A stretch of DNA of 64,000 nucleotides from NCBI RefSeq assembly GCF_000220705.2, contig NZ_CP023202.1, positions 6,540,501 through 6,604,500 of the forward strand. Reading direction: 5' to 3'. Of the stretch, positions 34,401-42,881 are shown in pieces. Every line of letters begins with the position of its first letter. Position 1 is the stretch's first letter. This DNA is from Streptomyces xinghaiensis S187. Lineage in GTDB: Bacteria > Actinomycetota > Actinomycetes > Streptomycetales > Streptomycetaceae. Both the position numbers and the translations under genes were made by a program. The notes under the pieces are model-generated. The model searched no databases. It was given only the letters and a program-made list of their open reading frames with translations, and was not told the origin of the DNA.

Positions 34401-35880
34401 ATGCAGGCCACACTGCTCGACCACGACGACACGGCCACGACCGGGGACACCACCGGGGTGGTGCCGGGGGAGCCGGTGACGGCGGATGAGTGGGCCGCGC
34501 ACCTGGCCACGGCTGTGCCGGGTCCGCAGACGGCGGCGATGCTCGGCCTGCTGGAGCGCGAGCAGCTCTCCACGACTGGGCGGATCGATGCTCTGAAGGC
34601 CTGGGAGCGGCATGTGGGTGGCGTGGATCCAGGCGCAGCAGGTGGGTCTGCTGGCGGATATCGAGGCGGATGCTCTGGATGCGAGGCCGGATGGGATGGG
34701 CTGGGCGGACTATGACTGGGACTTCGCCTGTGAGGATGTGGCCTGTGCGTTGAAGTTGTCGGGGAACACGGCCGCGGAGCGTCTGGCGGTGGCCACCGCC
34801 CTGGAGGGCCGTTTCCCCACCACCGTGGGCCTGTTGGAGCGTGGGGAGATCTGTTATCTGCAGGCGAAGGCGGTGACGGAGGTCACCGGCACCCTGGACC
34901 CGGAGGCCGCCGGGCGGGTGGAGGCGATGGTGCTGCCCAAGATGCCGGGCCAGTCCGTCGGCCAGACCCGGCGGGCGTTGAACCGGCGGTGCTGAGGCGG
35001 ATCCGCTGGGGGCGGAGGTGCGGCATCGCCGGCGGCGGGAGGACCGCACGATCTGGCACCGTGCGACCGAGGACGGTATGGCCACCTGGACCGCGTTCCT
35101 CCCCACCCCGCAAGCCGCGCAGTTGGATGCTGCCGTCGATGCGCACGCCGCCACGTTCGGCGATGACGGGCGCACGCTGAACCAGAAGCGGGTGGACGCC
35201 CTGTATGACCTGGTCGTCAACCGCCCCGCCGGAGACGCGACCCCGGTGGCCGGTCGGCGGCGGTGGTGCAGGTGACGGTGTCGATGGACACGTTGATCGG
35301 GGTGGATGAGGAGCCCGGACAGCTCAAGGGCTACGGGCCGATCAGTGCTGGGCAGGTGCGGGAGGTGGCTTTCGCTCCGGGCACGATCTGGCGGCGTCTG
35401 ATCACCCACCCGAAGACCGGGCTGCTGGTCAAGACCGATCCGACCACCTACAAGCCCACCGCCGAGACCCAACGCCACGTCACCGCCCGCGACATGACCT
35501 GTACCTTCCCCTCCTGCCAGATGCCCGCCCACCGCTGCGACCTGGACCACATCCAGCCCTTCAACCACGAGAACCCGCAAGCGGGTGGGGCGACGGAGCC
35601 GGACAATCTGATGCCGCTGTGCCGACGCCACCACCTGTTGAAACACCGCACCGCATGGCAGGTGCAGCGCAACCCCGACACCGGCGAAGTCACCTGGACC
35701 GCACCGACGGGCCACACCTACACCAACCCACCCCAGCCCCAGCGGGCCGCCACCGGCGCCAGCCCCTTCGCCACCGCGCGGAGGGGCCCACACCCCTGCC
35801 CGAAGCCAGAAACCGGTACCCACCCTGCGCGGCCACCGGGCGGGCAACACCTGGCCGGGGCCACGGCCCCTCGGCGTTGA
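34401..35880 (+). pseudogene. DUF222 / HNH endonuclease (13E12-repeat family), frameshifted
   Basis: Pieces in three frames join into one DUF222-HNH protein. The start is MQATLLDHDDTATTGD (34401), then VGLLADIEADALDARPDGMGW (from ~34612), then EDRTIWHRATEDGMATWTAF and VDAHAATFGDDGRTLNQKR (~35018). The last piece has YGPISAGQVREVAF and the HNH core CTFPSCQMPAHRCDLDHIQPFNH...LCRRHH (from ~35263). Breaks match a GTGG duplication near 34612, two single-G losses near 34976-34992 and one base lost near 35258. The HNH residues themselves are intact. The family is multi-copy and mobile-like in actinobacteria (REP13E12 in mycobacteria). The element sits between long inverted repeats. Confidence 0.85.
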
Positions 35881-36047
35881 TGTGTACCGGCGACGGCGGG
35901 CCCCTCGGCCTCCACGGGCACGAGCCGTCCACAGCCCCCACCGACCAGCAACCGGCAACCGGCAACCGGCGAGAGGCGAGAGGCTAGAGGTAAGGGGCAA
36001 AAGGCAAGAGGCAACCGTCGAGAGGAGAGAGCAGAGCCCGCCGCGCC

Positions 36048-36320
36048 GCTACCCGCCACGACCGTCACCACCGACAGCCCGCCACGACGAACGGGAAAGC
36101 CGAGAAGCCCAGGCGCGCGTGTGCTTCCGCGCACCCCCACCGGCACCAGCCACGCCATGCTTCTTGAGCCGTCCCCGGGCGCGCACAGCGCCGGATAGAC
36201 GACCGACCCCCGGCCCACCCCCAGCACGGGTGCCGTAACCCCCACCACAACGACAACGGGCAGCCCGCGACGCACCCGCCACCACCATCGCGCCGCCCAC
36301 CCGGCGCCGTAACCCCAACC
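36048..36320 (-). repeat. Right arm of the 273-base inverted repeat
   Basis: This is the reverse-complement partner of 33816-34088, including both GGGGTTACGGCRCC copies. Between the pseudogene end and this arm, 35955-36035 is a run of short slippage-like repeats (GGCAACC, GAGAGGC). The rest of 35881-36372 contains no gene. Confidence 0.8.
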
Positions 36321-36373
36321 ACCCACCGCCGACCGCCAACCGCCGATGCCGCAGTCGGCGCCCCAGAGGCTGA

Positions 36374-36814
36374 ATCGGGCCGGGGCTTGCTGGCCGTCGC
36401 GCTCCGCCTCATCACAAGCGGCACCTGAGAGCCCATGCCGCGCAGGTCGTCGGCGCGCTCCGCGCCGTCGAGGTGAGGCAGGACCGGGACAGTGACGCCG
36501 CCTACCGCGATCTGGCCGCCATGCTGCTGACGATCGCCGAGCGCTATACCGAGGGCCGGATAGGGGAGTTGCTGGACGAGGCCGACCTGGCCGGGGCTGA
36601 ACCGGTCGTCGACCGCGCGGGTCTCCGGTTCGCCGCGGCGGGCGCCCTGGTGCTGGGGGTGCTGGGGGCGGCCTCGTGGAGCGGCGTGCCGGCGGAGGTC
36701 ATGGGTCCGCTGCTCGGTGTCACGGTCACGACGGCCCTGGTCGTGACGTACGGCATCGGCATTCCGAGTCCCTCGGATCTCCTCGACATCGTGCGCGGCG
36801 CCGACCGGAGGTAG
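36374..36814 (+). pseudogene. C-terminal part of a membrane protein of unknown function, 5' end lost
   Basis: The frame is open from a stop at 36371-36373, and real protein-like sequence begins ~36430 (AHAAQVVGALRAVEVRQDRD). It continues DLAAMLLTIAERYTEGRIGELLDEADL, then two hydrophobic helices (FAAAGALVLGVLGAASW and LLGVTVTTALVVTYGIGI) and ends DLLDIVRGADRR. A GTG at 36473 could start a 113-residue product, but homologous-looking sequence precedes it without any start or ribosome-binding site. The gene was therefore probably truncated by the neighbouring HNH element. Family not recognised. Confidence 0.5.
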
Positions 36815-36898
36815 TCCGCCGCGGTCCCGGCCCGGGCGTGGCCGGCGGGCCGGGACCGCGGGATGCCCGGGATGCCTGGGGCGTCCGGGGTGCCCGGG

Positions 36899-37849
36899 TC
36901 AGCCCAGGGCGGACGCGAGGAGTCCGGCGGTCTCGGCGATCAGCTCGTTGTCCGGTGCGGCGTCGGGGTCGGGCTTGGTGGTGAGGACGGTCAGCACGAT
37001 GGGGGTGCGGTCCGGGGTCCAGGCGACGCCGGCGTTGTTGTTGGTGCCGTAATGACCTCCGCCGGTCTTGTCCGCGAGGTCCCAGCCGGCGGGCAGACCG
37101 GCGCGGAAGCGCTCGCCGCTCGTGGTGTTGGCCAGCATCCACCCGGTGAGACGCTCGCGGTCGGCGGGCGGGAGCGTGTCGCCGACGATGAGCCGGGTGT
37201 AGGTGCGGGCGATGGCGCGGGGGCTGGTGGTGTCCTCCACCCGCCACGGTTCGGCCGAGTTGAGCTCCGTCTCCCACCGGTCCAGGCGGGTGGTGCGGTC
37301 GCCGACCGAGCGGCAGAAGCGGGTGATGGCGCGGGGGCCGCCGAGTTCGCGGAGGAGGAGGTTGGCGGCGGTGTTGTCGCTGAAGCGGATGGCGGCGTCG
37401 CAGAGTTCCCCGACGGTCATGCCCTGCGCCACGTGGTCTTCCGTGACGGGGGAGTGGTCGACGAGGTCGGTGTCGCTGTAGCGGATGCGCCGGGCCAGGA
37501 ACTCGCCGCGCCGGTCGTGGTCCCGGAGGATCGCCGCGGCGGCGACCGGCTTGAACAGCGAGCACATCGCGAACCGCTCGTCGGCGCGGCGGACGACGGT
37601 CTCACCGGTGTCGAGATTCCGTGCGAACACCCCCAGCCGTGCGCCGTGTTCGGATTCGAGGGCGCGGAGCCGCCGGGAGACCTCCCGCGCGCGCCCGGAG
37701 GGCGGCGGCGAAGCCGTGGGTGAGGCCGGTGTCTCCGGCCCTGCCGCCGAGGCGGCTCCGCCCGAGGGGACGCAGGCGGCCAGGGCCGCTCCGGCGCCCA
37801 GGACGAACAGCGTGCGGCGGGCCGGACGGGTTCCGTGTGCCGTGTTCAA
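36899..37849 (-). CDS. bla: Class A beta-lactamase (probable Tat lipoprotein)
   Basis: The 316-residue precursor has a twin-Arg N-terminus (RPARRTLFVLGAG) and a lipobox LAAC (Cys26). All class A motifs are present: Ser97-L-F-Lys100, SDN at 157-159, Glu193 in ETELN and KTG at 261-263. It hydrolyses penicillins and perhaps some cephalosporins at the outer face of the membrane. Ser97 is preceded by Cys96, unusual for the family. The gene is monocistronic and divergent from the NnrS-like gene. No blaI/blaR pair is adjacent, so constitutive or unlinked regulation is likely. Confidence 0.93.
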   Translation of the reverse strand: MNTAHGTRPARRTLFVLGAGAALAACVPSGGAASAAGPETPASPTASPPPSGRAREVSRRLRALESEHGARLGVFARNLDTGETVVRRADERFAMCSLFKPVAAAAILRDHDRRGEFLARRIRYSDTDLVDHSPVTEDHVAQGMTVGELCDAAIRFSDNTAANLLLRELGGPRAITRFCRSVGDRTTRLDRWETELNSAEPWRVEDTTSPRAIARTYTRLIVGDTLPPADRERLTGWMLANTTSGERFRAGLPAGWDLADKTGGGHYGTNNNAGVAWTPDRTPIVLTVLTTKPDPDAAPDNELIAETAGLLASALG

Positions 37850-38175
37850 GACCGTGACTCCTGACGGATGAGGGGGTGGTCACTGACCGGGCCCGGTACG
37901 GGTGGACCAGACCAATCCCCAAGACGCACCCGGGCCGTGTCCGGTTCTGGGATCCGCGAAAGCTGCCCGCGGACGCCCGCGTAACGCGCGGACGTCCGCC
38001 TCGGATGGGGCCGAAGGACCCGGTCCGGCACCCGGAGGACCCATACGCCCCGCCGCCGCACCGCCCTACGGTCGCGCAGCGGACCCGGCGGCGGCTCGCT
38101 CCGCCGCCGGCGCCGATGGACCCTCCGCGCCACGCCTGCCCGTGGCCGGCCCGCGTTCGCACCGTGAGGACAACC
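37850..38175. other. Divergent intergenic region bla / NnrS-like gene
   Basis: About 325 bases. A long plus-strand frame from 37876 runs through it into the NnrS-like gene, but its first 100 codons are Arg/Pro-rich and non-conserved in appearance. It is read here as untranslated. No operator palindrome stands out. Confidence 0.45.
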
Positions 38176-39615
38176 GTGCACCGTCCCCGTTTCCGCCCGC
38201 ACCTCCGCCCCCGTCCCGAGCCGGTATCCGGCCGGGCGGCCGCCGTGCCGGTCGAGCTGTCCACCGTCCGGCCGGAGGCCCCGCCCGGGCGCCGGGGCTC
38301 CGTCCACGTCCCGTTCTTCACCGCCGCCGTGGTGTCCGTCCTCACCGTCGGGGCGTCGTGGGGCGTCCTCATCCTGTGGCGGATCGGCTTCGGGGAACGC
38401 TTCACCGGGGTGTCCGTCCACGAGATCAACGCGCACGGCTACGCGCAGATCACCGGATGGGTCGGGCTGTTCATCATGGGCTTCGGCTACCAGGCGTTCC
38501 CGCGGCTGTGGCGCACGGCCCTCGCCGGACCGCGCCTGGTACCGGCCGTCCTGGCAGCGACCCTCTCCGGGCTGGTGATGGCCGTCACCGGCATGGGCGC
38601 CGCCGGCTACCGGGCCGAGGGCGCGTGGGCCGTGGCGGCGGCCCTGGCCGGCAACGCCCTCGTGCTGGCCGCGTCCCTCGTCTTCGCCGCGCAGCTCCTC
38701 GTGACGTATCTGCGGAGCGGGGACCCGATGCGCCCGGTGACGGCCTTCATCGGTTCGGCGCTGTTCTGGTTCGTCGCCCAGGCCGTCTTCGGGCTCTGGC
38801 ACACCTGGATGACCATGACGGCCGCCGACCGGGCCGACCTGCTGTGGTACATCGCCACCTACCAGGCCCCGCTGCGGGACATGCAGATTCACGGGATGGC
38901 GCTGCTGATGGTCCTCGGGCTGTCGAGTCATCTCCTGCCGCAGATGTTCGGGGTGCCGAGGACGCCGGAGCGCCGCGCCCGGACCGCCCTGCTGCTGATC
39001 AACGCGGGCGTCGTCATCGAGGTCGCCGTCTTCATCGCCTACCGCTGGGCGGACGACCACCGGCTCGCCGCCCTCCTGATGCCGCCCTGGCTGATGATCG
39101 CCGGCGGGGTGGCGGCCATGGCGCTGCCCTGGCGTCTGTGGCGGGGGCTGCCCCGGAACGATCACCGGTCCGGCAAGTTCGTCCGGGCCGCCTACGGATG
39201 GCTGGTGCTCTCGCTCGTCATGCTGCTGCTGATGCCCGTGTACCGGCTGGTCAGCGGCCTCGCGTTCAGCCACGCCTACTACGGGGCGATCCGGCACGCG
39301 ATCACCGTCGGATTCGTGTCGATGATGATCATGGGGATCGCGGCCCGCGTGGCGCCCGCCCTGCGCGGCATCCATTCCGGCACCCCCGGCTCGCTCACGG
39401 GACCGTTCGTCCTGATCAACGTCGGCTGCGCGCTGCGGGTTTCGCTGCAGACCCTCACCGACTGGCATCCGTTCTTCTTCGCCGTCGTCGGGGTCAGCGG
39501 ACTGCTGGAACTCGCCGCCCTCGTCTGGTGGGGCACCGGGCTGCTGCGGATCCTCCACGGACCCTCCGCGCCGGGACCCGGTGTGTCCCGGCCGGTCGTG
39601 CTGCGCCCGGTCTGA
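38176..39615 (+). CDS. NnrS-like haem/copper-associated membrane protein
   Basis: The ~479-residue protein has about twelve membrane helices. HEINAHGYAQITGWVGLFIMGFGYQAFPRLW is the NnrS signature region. MQIHGMALLMVLGLSSHLLPQMFG and IRHAITVGFVSMMIMGIAARVAPAL provide further conserved His/Met positions. NnrS is associated with tolerance to nitric oxide or nitrosative stress and contains haem and copper in Rhodobacter. GAGGA five bases before the GTG at 38176 supports the start. No denitrification gene is near. Confidence 0.78.
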   Translation: MHRPRFRPHLRPRPEPVSGRAAAVPVELSTVRPEAPPGRRGSVHVPFFTAAVVSVLTVGASWGVLILWRIGFGERFTGVSVHEINAHGYAQITGWVGLFIMGFGYQAFPRLWRTALAGPRLVPAVLAATLSGLVMAVTGMGAAGYRAEGAWAVAAALAGNALVLAASLVFAAQLLVTYLRSGDPMRPVTAFIGSALFWFVAQAVFGLWHTWMTMTAADRADLLWYIATYQAPLRDMQIHGMALLMVLGLSSHLLPQMFGVPRTPERRARTALLLINAGVVIEVAVFIAYRWADDHRLAALLMPPWLMIAGGVAAMALPWRLWRGLPRNDHRSGKFVRAAYGWLVLSLVMLLLMPVYRLVSGLAFSHAYYGAIRHAITVGFVSMMIMGIAARVAPALRGIHSGTPGSLTGPFVLINVGCALRVSLQTLTDWHPFFFAVVGVSGLLELAALVWWGTGLLRILHGPSAPGPGVSRPVVLRPV

Positions 39616-39673
39616 TCCGGTGCGGGTCCGGGCCCGTGCAGGCGGGTACGGCTGACCGGGTGTGCCCGGAGGT

Positions 39674-39715
39674 GCGGGCCGGTGCGCGGGGATCGGTCCC
39701 CGCGCACCGGCCCGC
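39674..39715. terminator. Strong bidirectional terminator closing the seven-gene operon
   Basis: A perfect 19-base stem (39674-39692 with 39697-39715) and a TCGG tetraloop lie between the convergent NnrS-like gene and the end of the seven-gene minus-strand unit. Confidence 0.85.
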
Positions 39716-39766
39716 GGACCCGGGCCGCCCGGCGGGGGCGGAAGAGCGGCCCGGGCTGTTGCGGGG

Positions 39767-40201
39767 CTAACCGGTGTAGTGGCCGGTCAGCGGGCCGAGG
39801 GCGGTGGTGAGGTCCCGCCCGTGGACGGGTGGCCGGTGCGGCGGGGCCGGACGGTCCGCCGCCGTTCCGTACCGGGGCGCCGTGTCGCAGACGGCCGGAT
39901 CGGTGCCGCCGGCCGGCGGGGACGCCGGGCGGACCTCGCCCGCCAGGGTCAGCACCGCGACCGCCGCCGCGGCGGTCGTCACAGAGCTGAACACGCGCTC
40001 GTAGCGGTCCGGGACGCGTGCGCCCCGGCGCCGCCGGTGGGACGCGCGGGCCCGGTGCCCGGGGGACGGCGGAGACGGCACAGGCGGTGGAGGGGGCGCG
40101 GGCGGCTCGCCGCGGACGGCCCAGGACGGGACCGGCGGCGGTCCCGTCGGCCCGGAGTACGGGGACGGCGACGGGGGCGGGGCGGGGGAGCGGAAGGGCA
40201 T
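39767..40201 (-). CDS. Small proline-rich membrane protein, last gene of the operon
   Basis: The 144-residue protein has a Pro/Ser-rich N-terminus (PFRSPAPPPSPSPYSGPTGPP), a basic stretch (HRARASHRRRRGARVPDRYERVF) and one hydrophobic helix (VTTAAAAVAVLTLAG). A Pro-rich exterior tail follows. Its topology suggests a type II anchored protein. GGAGGAG within the end of the GH3 gene precedes its ATG and the start is seven bases past the GH3 stop, so it is translated from the same message. No family recognised. Confidence 0.6.
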   Translation of the reverse strand: MPFRSPAPPPSPSPYSGPTGPPPVPSWAVRGEPPAPPPPPVPSPPSPGHRARASHRRRRGARVPDRYERVFSSVTTAAAAVAVLTLAGEVRPASPPAGGTDPAVCDTAPRYGTAADRPAPPHRPPVHGRDLTTALGPLTGHYTG

Positions 40202-40208
40202 GGGCGGC

Positions 40209-42779
40209 TCACTCCTCCCCGCCGGGCAGCCAGCGCACCTCGGCGACGGAAACGACCGCCGTTCCCTCGGTGTAGAGCATGAACGGCACGTCGACATGGC
40301 GCAGATCCATGCCCAGCTCCGCCAACTCGGCCAGCGGGACAGCCACTTCGTGCCACCGTCCCGGTGCGAGGCCCGCCAGCCGCTCCGTCAGGTCCAGGCC
40401 GGGCTGGGCCGGGTAGTCGTCGTGGCAGGCCAGCAGGAGCGGCCGGGAGGGCGGCTCGCCGATCCGGACGCGGAAGGCCAGCCGCCCGCCGTCCTCCGCG
40501 TAGCCCCGCAGGTCCAGCGGCTGCGCGTCCGGCTCCGGCCGCTCGGCGTAGACGAAGGCGACCGGATAGCCTTTGAAGGCGAAGGTGAGGGCGCCCGGGG
40601 GATCGTCCGGGCCGCCCGGCTCGGAGCGGACGATCAGGCAGTCCACCGGCTCCTCCGGTGAGACGTCCACCCGCGACCAGGTGTTGTGGCCGCCGATCCG
40701 GAAACGGTAGCCGGAGCCCGCGCCCAGCACCGGCAGCGGCCCGGCCGCCGGGGGCGGGGGAGTGGTGTCCTCGAAGGTGTCGAGCGGCAGCGGGTGGCGG
40801 TGCGGGTCCGTGTCGTCCAGCGACAGGCCGTAGCCGTACGGGAAGAGCGGGGCGTGCTCGCCCGCCGGCTCCTGCTCCTCCGGCGGGACCCGGTAGCCGG
40901 GGATGTGCGGCGGGATCCGGTTGGCGGCCGACGCGCGGCGGCTGCCCGGCCAGGTGAAGCCGAGCCGGCCGCGGAAGTCGTGGGCCCGCTCCCCGTCCGG
41001 GCCGGCGAAGAGGACGTCCGTGATGCCCCCGGCCTCGGTGCCGGGCAGCCAGGCGACCGCGAAGGCGTCGGAGAGGTTGATCTCCTCGGTGGTGTAGAGG
41101 GGGCGGCCGGTGAGCATCACCGTCACCACCCGCAGCCCCGCCGCCCGCAGCCGCCGCAGGGTCTCCAGATCGCGCGCGTAGGACGCCTTGAGCTCGGAGT
41201 AGGCCAGCGAGCGCCACGGTTTGACGGTGCCGCGCATCTCCGCGTACGAGTCCTCGCCGATGACGACCAGCGCCACGTCGTACGCCGTCGGGTCCACCGT
41301 GCCCGGGAACGGGTCCACGGTGCAGCGCTCCTCGCCGGTGATCCGCCGCACGGCTCCCGCGACCGTCATGGCGCCCGGCAGGTCCGGCAGTCCGACGTCA
41401 TTGCCCTGCCAGGTGAGGGTCCAGCCGCCGGTCTGCTTCTGGATGGCGTCCGCGCCGCTCCCCGCCACCAGCACCCGGGAGGAGCGCGGCAGCGGCAGCA
41501 CCCCGCCGGTGTGCTTGAGGAGGACGACCGACTTGCGCACCGCCTCCCGCGCCAGCGCCCGGTGCTCGGCGCAGCCCAGGACGGCGGTGTCGTGCGTCAG
41601 GGCCCGGTCGCGGGGCCGTGGGCGCTCCCACAGGCCGGCGCGCATCTTCACCCGCAGCACCCGCGTCACCGCGTCGTCGATCCGGGAGGCCGGGATCTCC
41701 CCGTCGCGGAGCCCGGCGAGGGCGTTGCGGTACACCGACTGCCACGCCTCCCGCCCGGCGACCATCAGGACGTCCAGCCCGGCGTTGAGGGCGTAGTTGG
41801 CGTTGCCGATGGAGCAGCAGGAGACCTCCGCGTGGGCGTCCCAGTCGCTGATGACGATGCCGTCGAAGCCCATCGCGCGCTTGAGCACATCGGTGAGCAG
41901 ATAACGGCTGCCGTGCACCTTGGCGTTGTACGGCGGGCCGTGGTGCGGGGAGTGGTCGTAGTTGGCCGGGTTCTCCCAGCTGCTGAAGGAGGCCATCACC
42001 GACTGGGCGCCCGCGGCCAGCCCGGCGATGAAACCGGCGGCGTGGAGGTTGCGCACCAGGTCCTCGGAGGTGAAGCAGGTGCCGCGGTCGCCGCCCTCGG
42101 CGGTGCCGCCGTCGGCCACCCAGTGCTTGACGCAGGAGATCACCCGGGCCCCGGCGGTCAGACCGTCCGGGCCGCCGCCGCCCTGGAGGCCGGCCACCAT
42201 CTCGCCCGCGTAGGCGTGCACCAGCTCCGGGTCCTCGGACCAGCCCTCGTAGTAGCGGCCCCAGCGGCGGTCGCGCGGTACGGTGACGGTGGGCGCGAAC
42301 GTCCAGTCCATCCCCGTCGCGGCGATCTCTCGGGCCGTGGCCGCGCCGATCCGGCGCAGCAGCTCCGGGTCGCGGGCGGCGCCCAGACCGATGTTGTGCG
42401 GGAAGATCGTCGCGCCGTACACGTTGTTGTGGCCGTGCACCGCGTCGGTGGCCCACATGAACGGGACGCGGAACGGCCGGTCCGCGTATGCCGCCTCGGC
42501 GGCCTCCCAGTAGAGGTCGACCGTCTTCACCCAGTCCGCCGGATCGGCGTGCCGGTTGCCGCCCGGCCAGATCCCCGCGCCGTTGAGCGCCGAGCCGATC
42601 CGGTACGCGCGGACGTCCTCGGGCGTCAGCTCGGCCAGCTCGGGCTGGATCAGCTGCCCGATCTTCTCCTCGGGCGTCATCCGCGCCAGGATCGAGCGGA
42701 CGCGCTCCTCGGCGGCCGGGTCGGCCGGCACGGCGGACTCGACGCGCGGCCACGCGGGCCAGTGGGCGAAGGGTGGCAC
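40209..42779 (-). CDS. GH3 beta-glucosidase / exo-beta-glucanase
   Basis: The 856-residue protein is a complete GH3. The N-terminal (beta/alpha)8 domain has KIGQLIQPEL, WATDAVHGHNNVYG, TFAPTVTVPRDRRWGRYYE and KHWVADGGTAEGGDRG. The nucleophile Asp is in GIVISDWDAH. The second domain has RKSVVLLKHTGGVLPLPRS and GRPLYTTEEINLSDAFAVAWLPGTEAGGITD. The last ~180 residues form an extra beta-sandwich, as in larger ExoP-type GH3 enzymes. There is no signal peptide, so it acts inside the cell. GAGGAGG lies before the GTG start. It is sixth in the CebR-controlled operon, 102 bases after the glycosyltransferase/deacetylase gene. Confidence 0.9.
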   Translation of the reverse strand: MPPFAHWPAWPRVESAVPADPAAEERVRSILARMTPEEKIGQLIQPELAELTPEDVRAYRIGSALNGAGIWPGGNRHADPADWVKTVDLYWEAAEAAYADRPFRVPFMWATDAVHGHNNVYGATIFPHNIGLGAARDPELLRRIGAATAREIAATGMDWTFAPTVTVPRDRRWGRYYEGWSEDPELVHAYAGEMVAGLQGGGGPDGLTAGARVISCVKHWVADGGTAEGGDRGTCFTSEDLVRNLHAAGFIAGLAAGAQSVMASFSSWENPANYDHSPHHGPPYNAKVHGSRYLLTDVLKRAMGFDGIVISDWDAHAEVSCCSIGNANYALNAGLDVLMVAGREAWQSVYRNALAGLRDGEIPASRIDDAVTRVLRVKMRAGLWERPRPRDRALTHDTAVLGCAEHRALAREAVRKSVVLLKHTGGVLPLPRSSRVLVAGSGADAIQKQTGGWTLTWQGNDVGLPDLPGAMTVAGAVRRITGEERCTVDPFPGTVDPTAYDVALVVIGEDSYAEMRGTVKPWRSLAYSELKASYARDLETLRRLRAAGLRVVTVMLTGRPLYTTEEINLSDAFAVAWLPGTEAGGITDVLFAGPDGERAHDFRGRLGFTWPGSRRASAANRIPPHIPGYRVPPEEQEPAGEHAPLFPYGYGLSLDDTDPHRHPLPLDTFEDTTPPPPAAGPLPVLGAGSGYRFRIGGHNTWSRVDVSPEEPVDCLIVRSEPGGPDDPPGALTFAFKGYPVAFVYAERPEPDAQPLDLRGYAEDGGRLAFRVRIGEPPSRPLLLACHDDYPAQPGLDLTERLAGLAPGRWHEVAVPLAELAELGMDLRHVDVPFMLYTEGTAVVSVAEVRWLPGGEE

Positions 42780-42881
42780 CGATCCTCCTCGGGTGCGGGC
42801 GGGGGACTGCGGGGCGGCTGCGGGCGGGGACGGGGCGGGAACGGGACTGGGCGGGGACCGGCCGTCGGGCCGGCACCGCCG

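Noticed and set aside
34401..35880. HNH gene as an intact nuclease using programmed frameshifts
   Set aside because: At least three separate frame changes, one by a 4-base duplication and others by single-base losses, fit decay or sequencing indels better than recoding.
33816..36320. IsrB/HEARO-type RNA-guided HNH system
   Set aside because: The HNH here is in a DUF222 protein without a RuvC domain, and the arms show no obvious guide-RNA layout by eye.
41629..41645. CebR-like half palindrome inside the GH3 gene
   Set aside because: Only part of the box (GGGCGCTCCCAC) is present and it lies within coding sequence.
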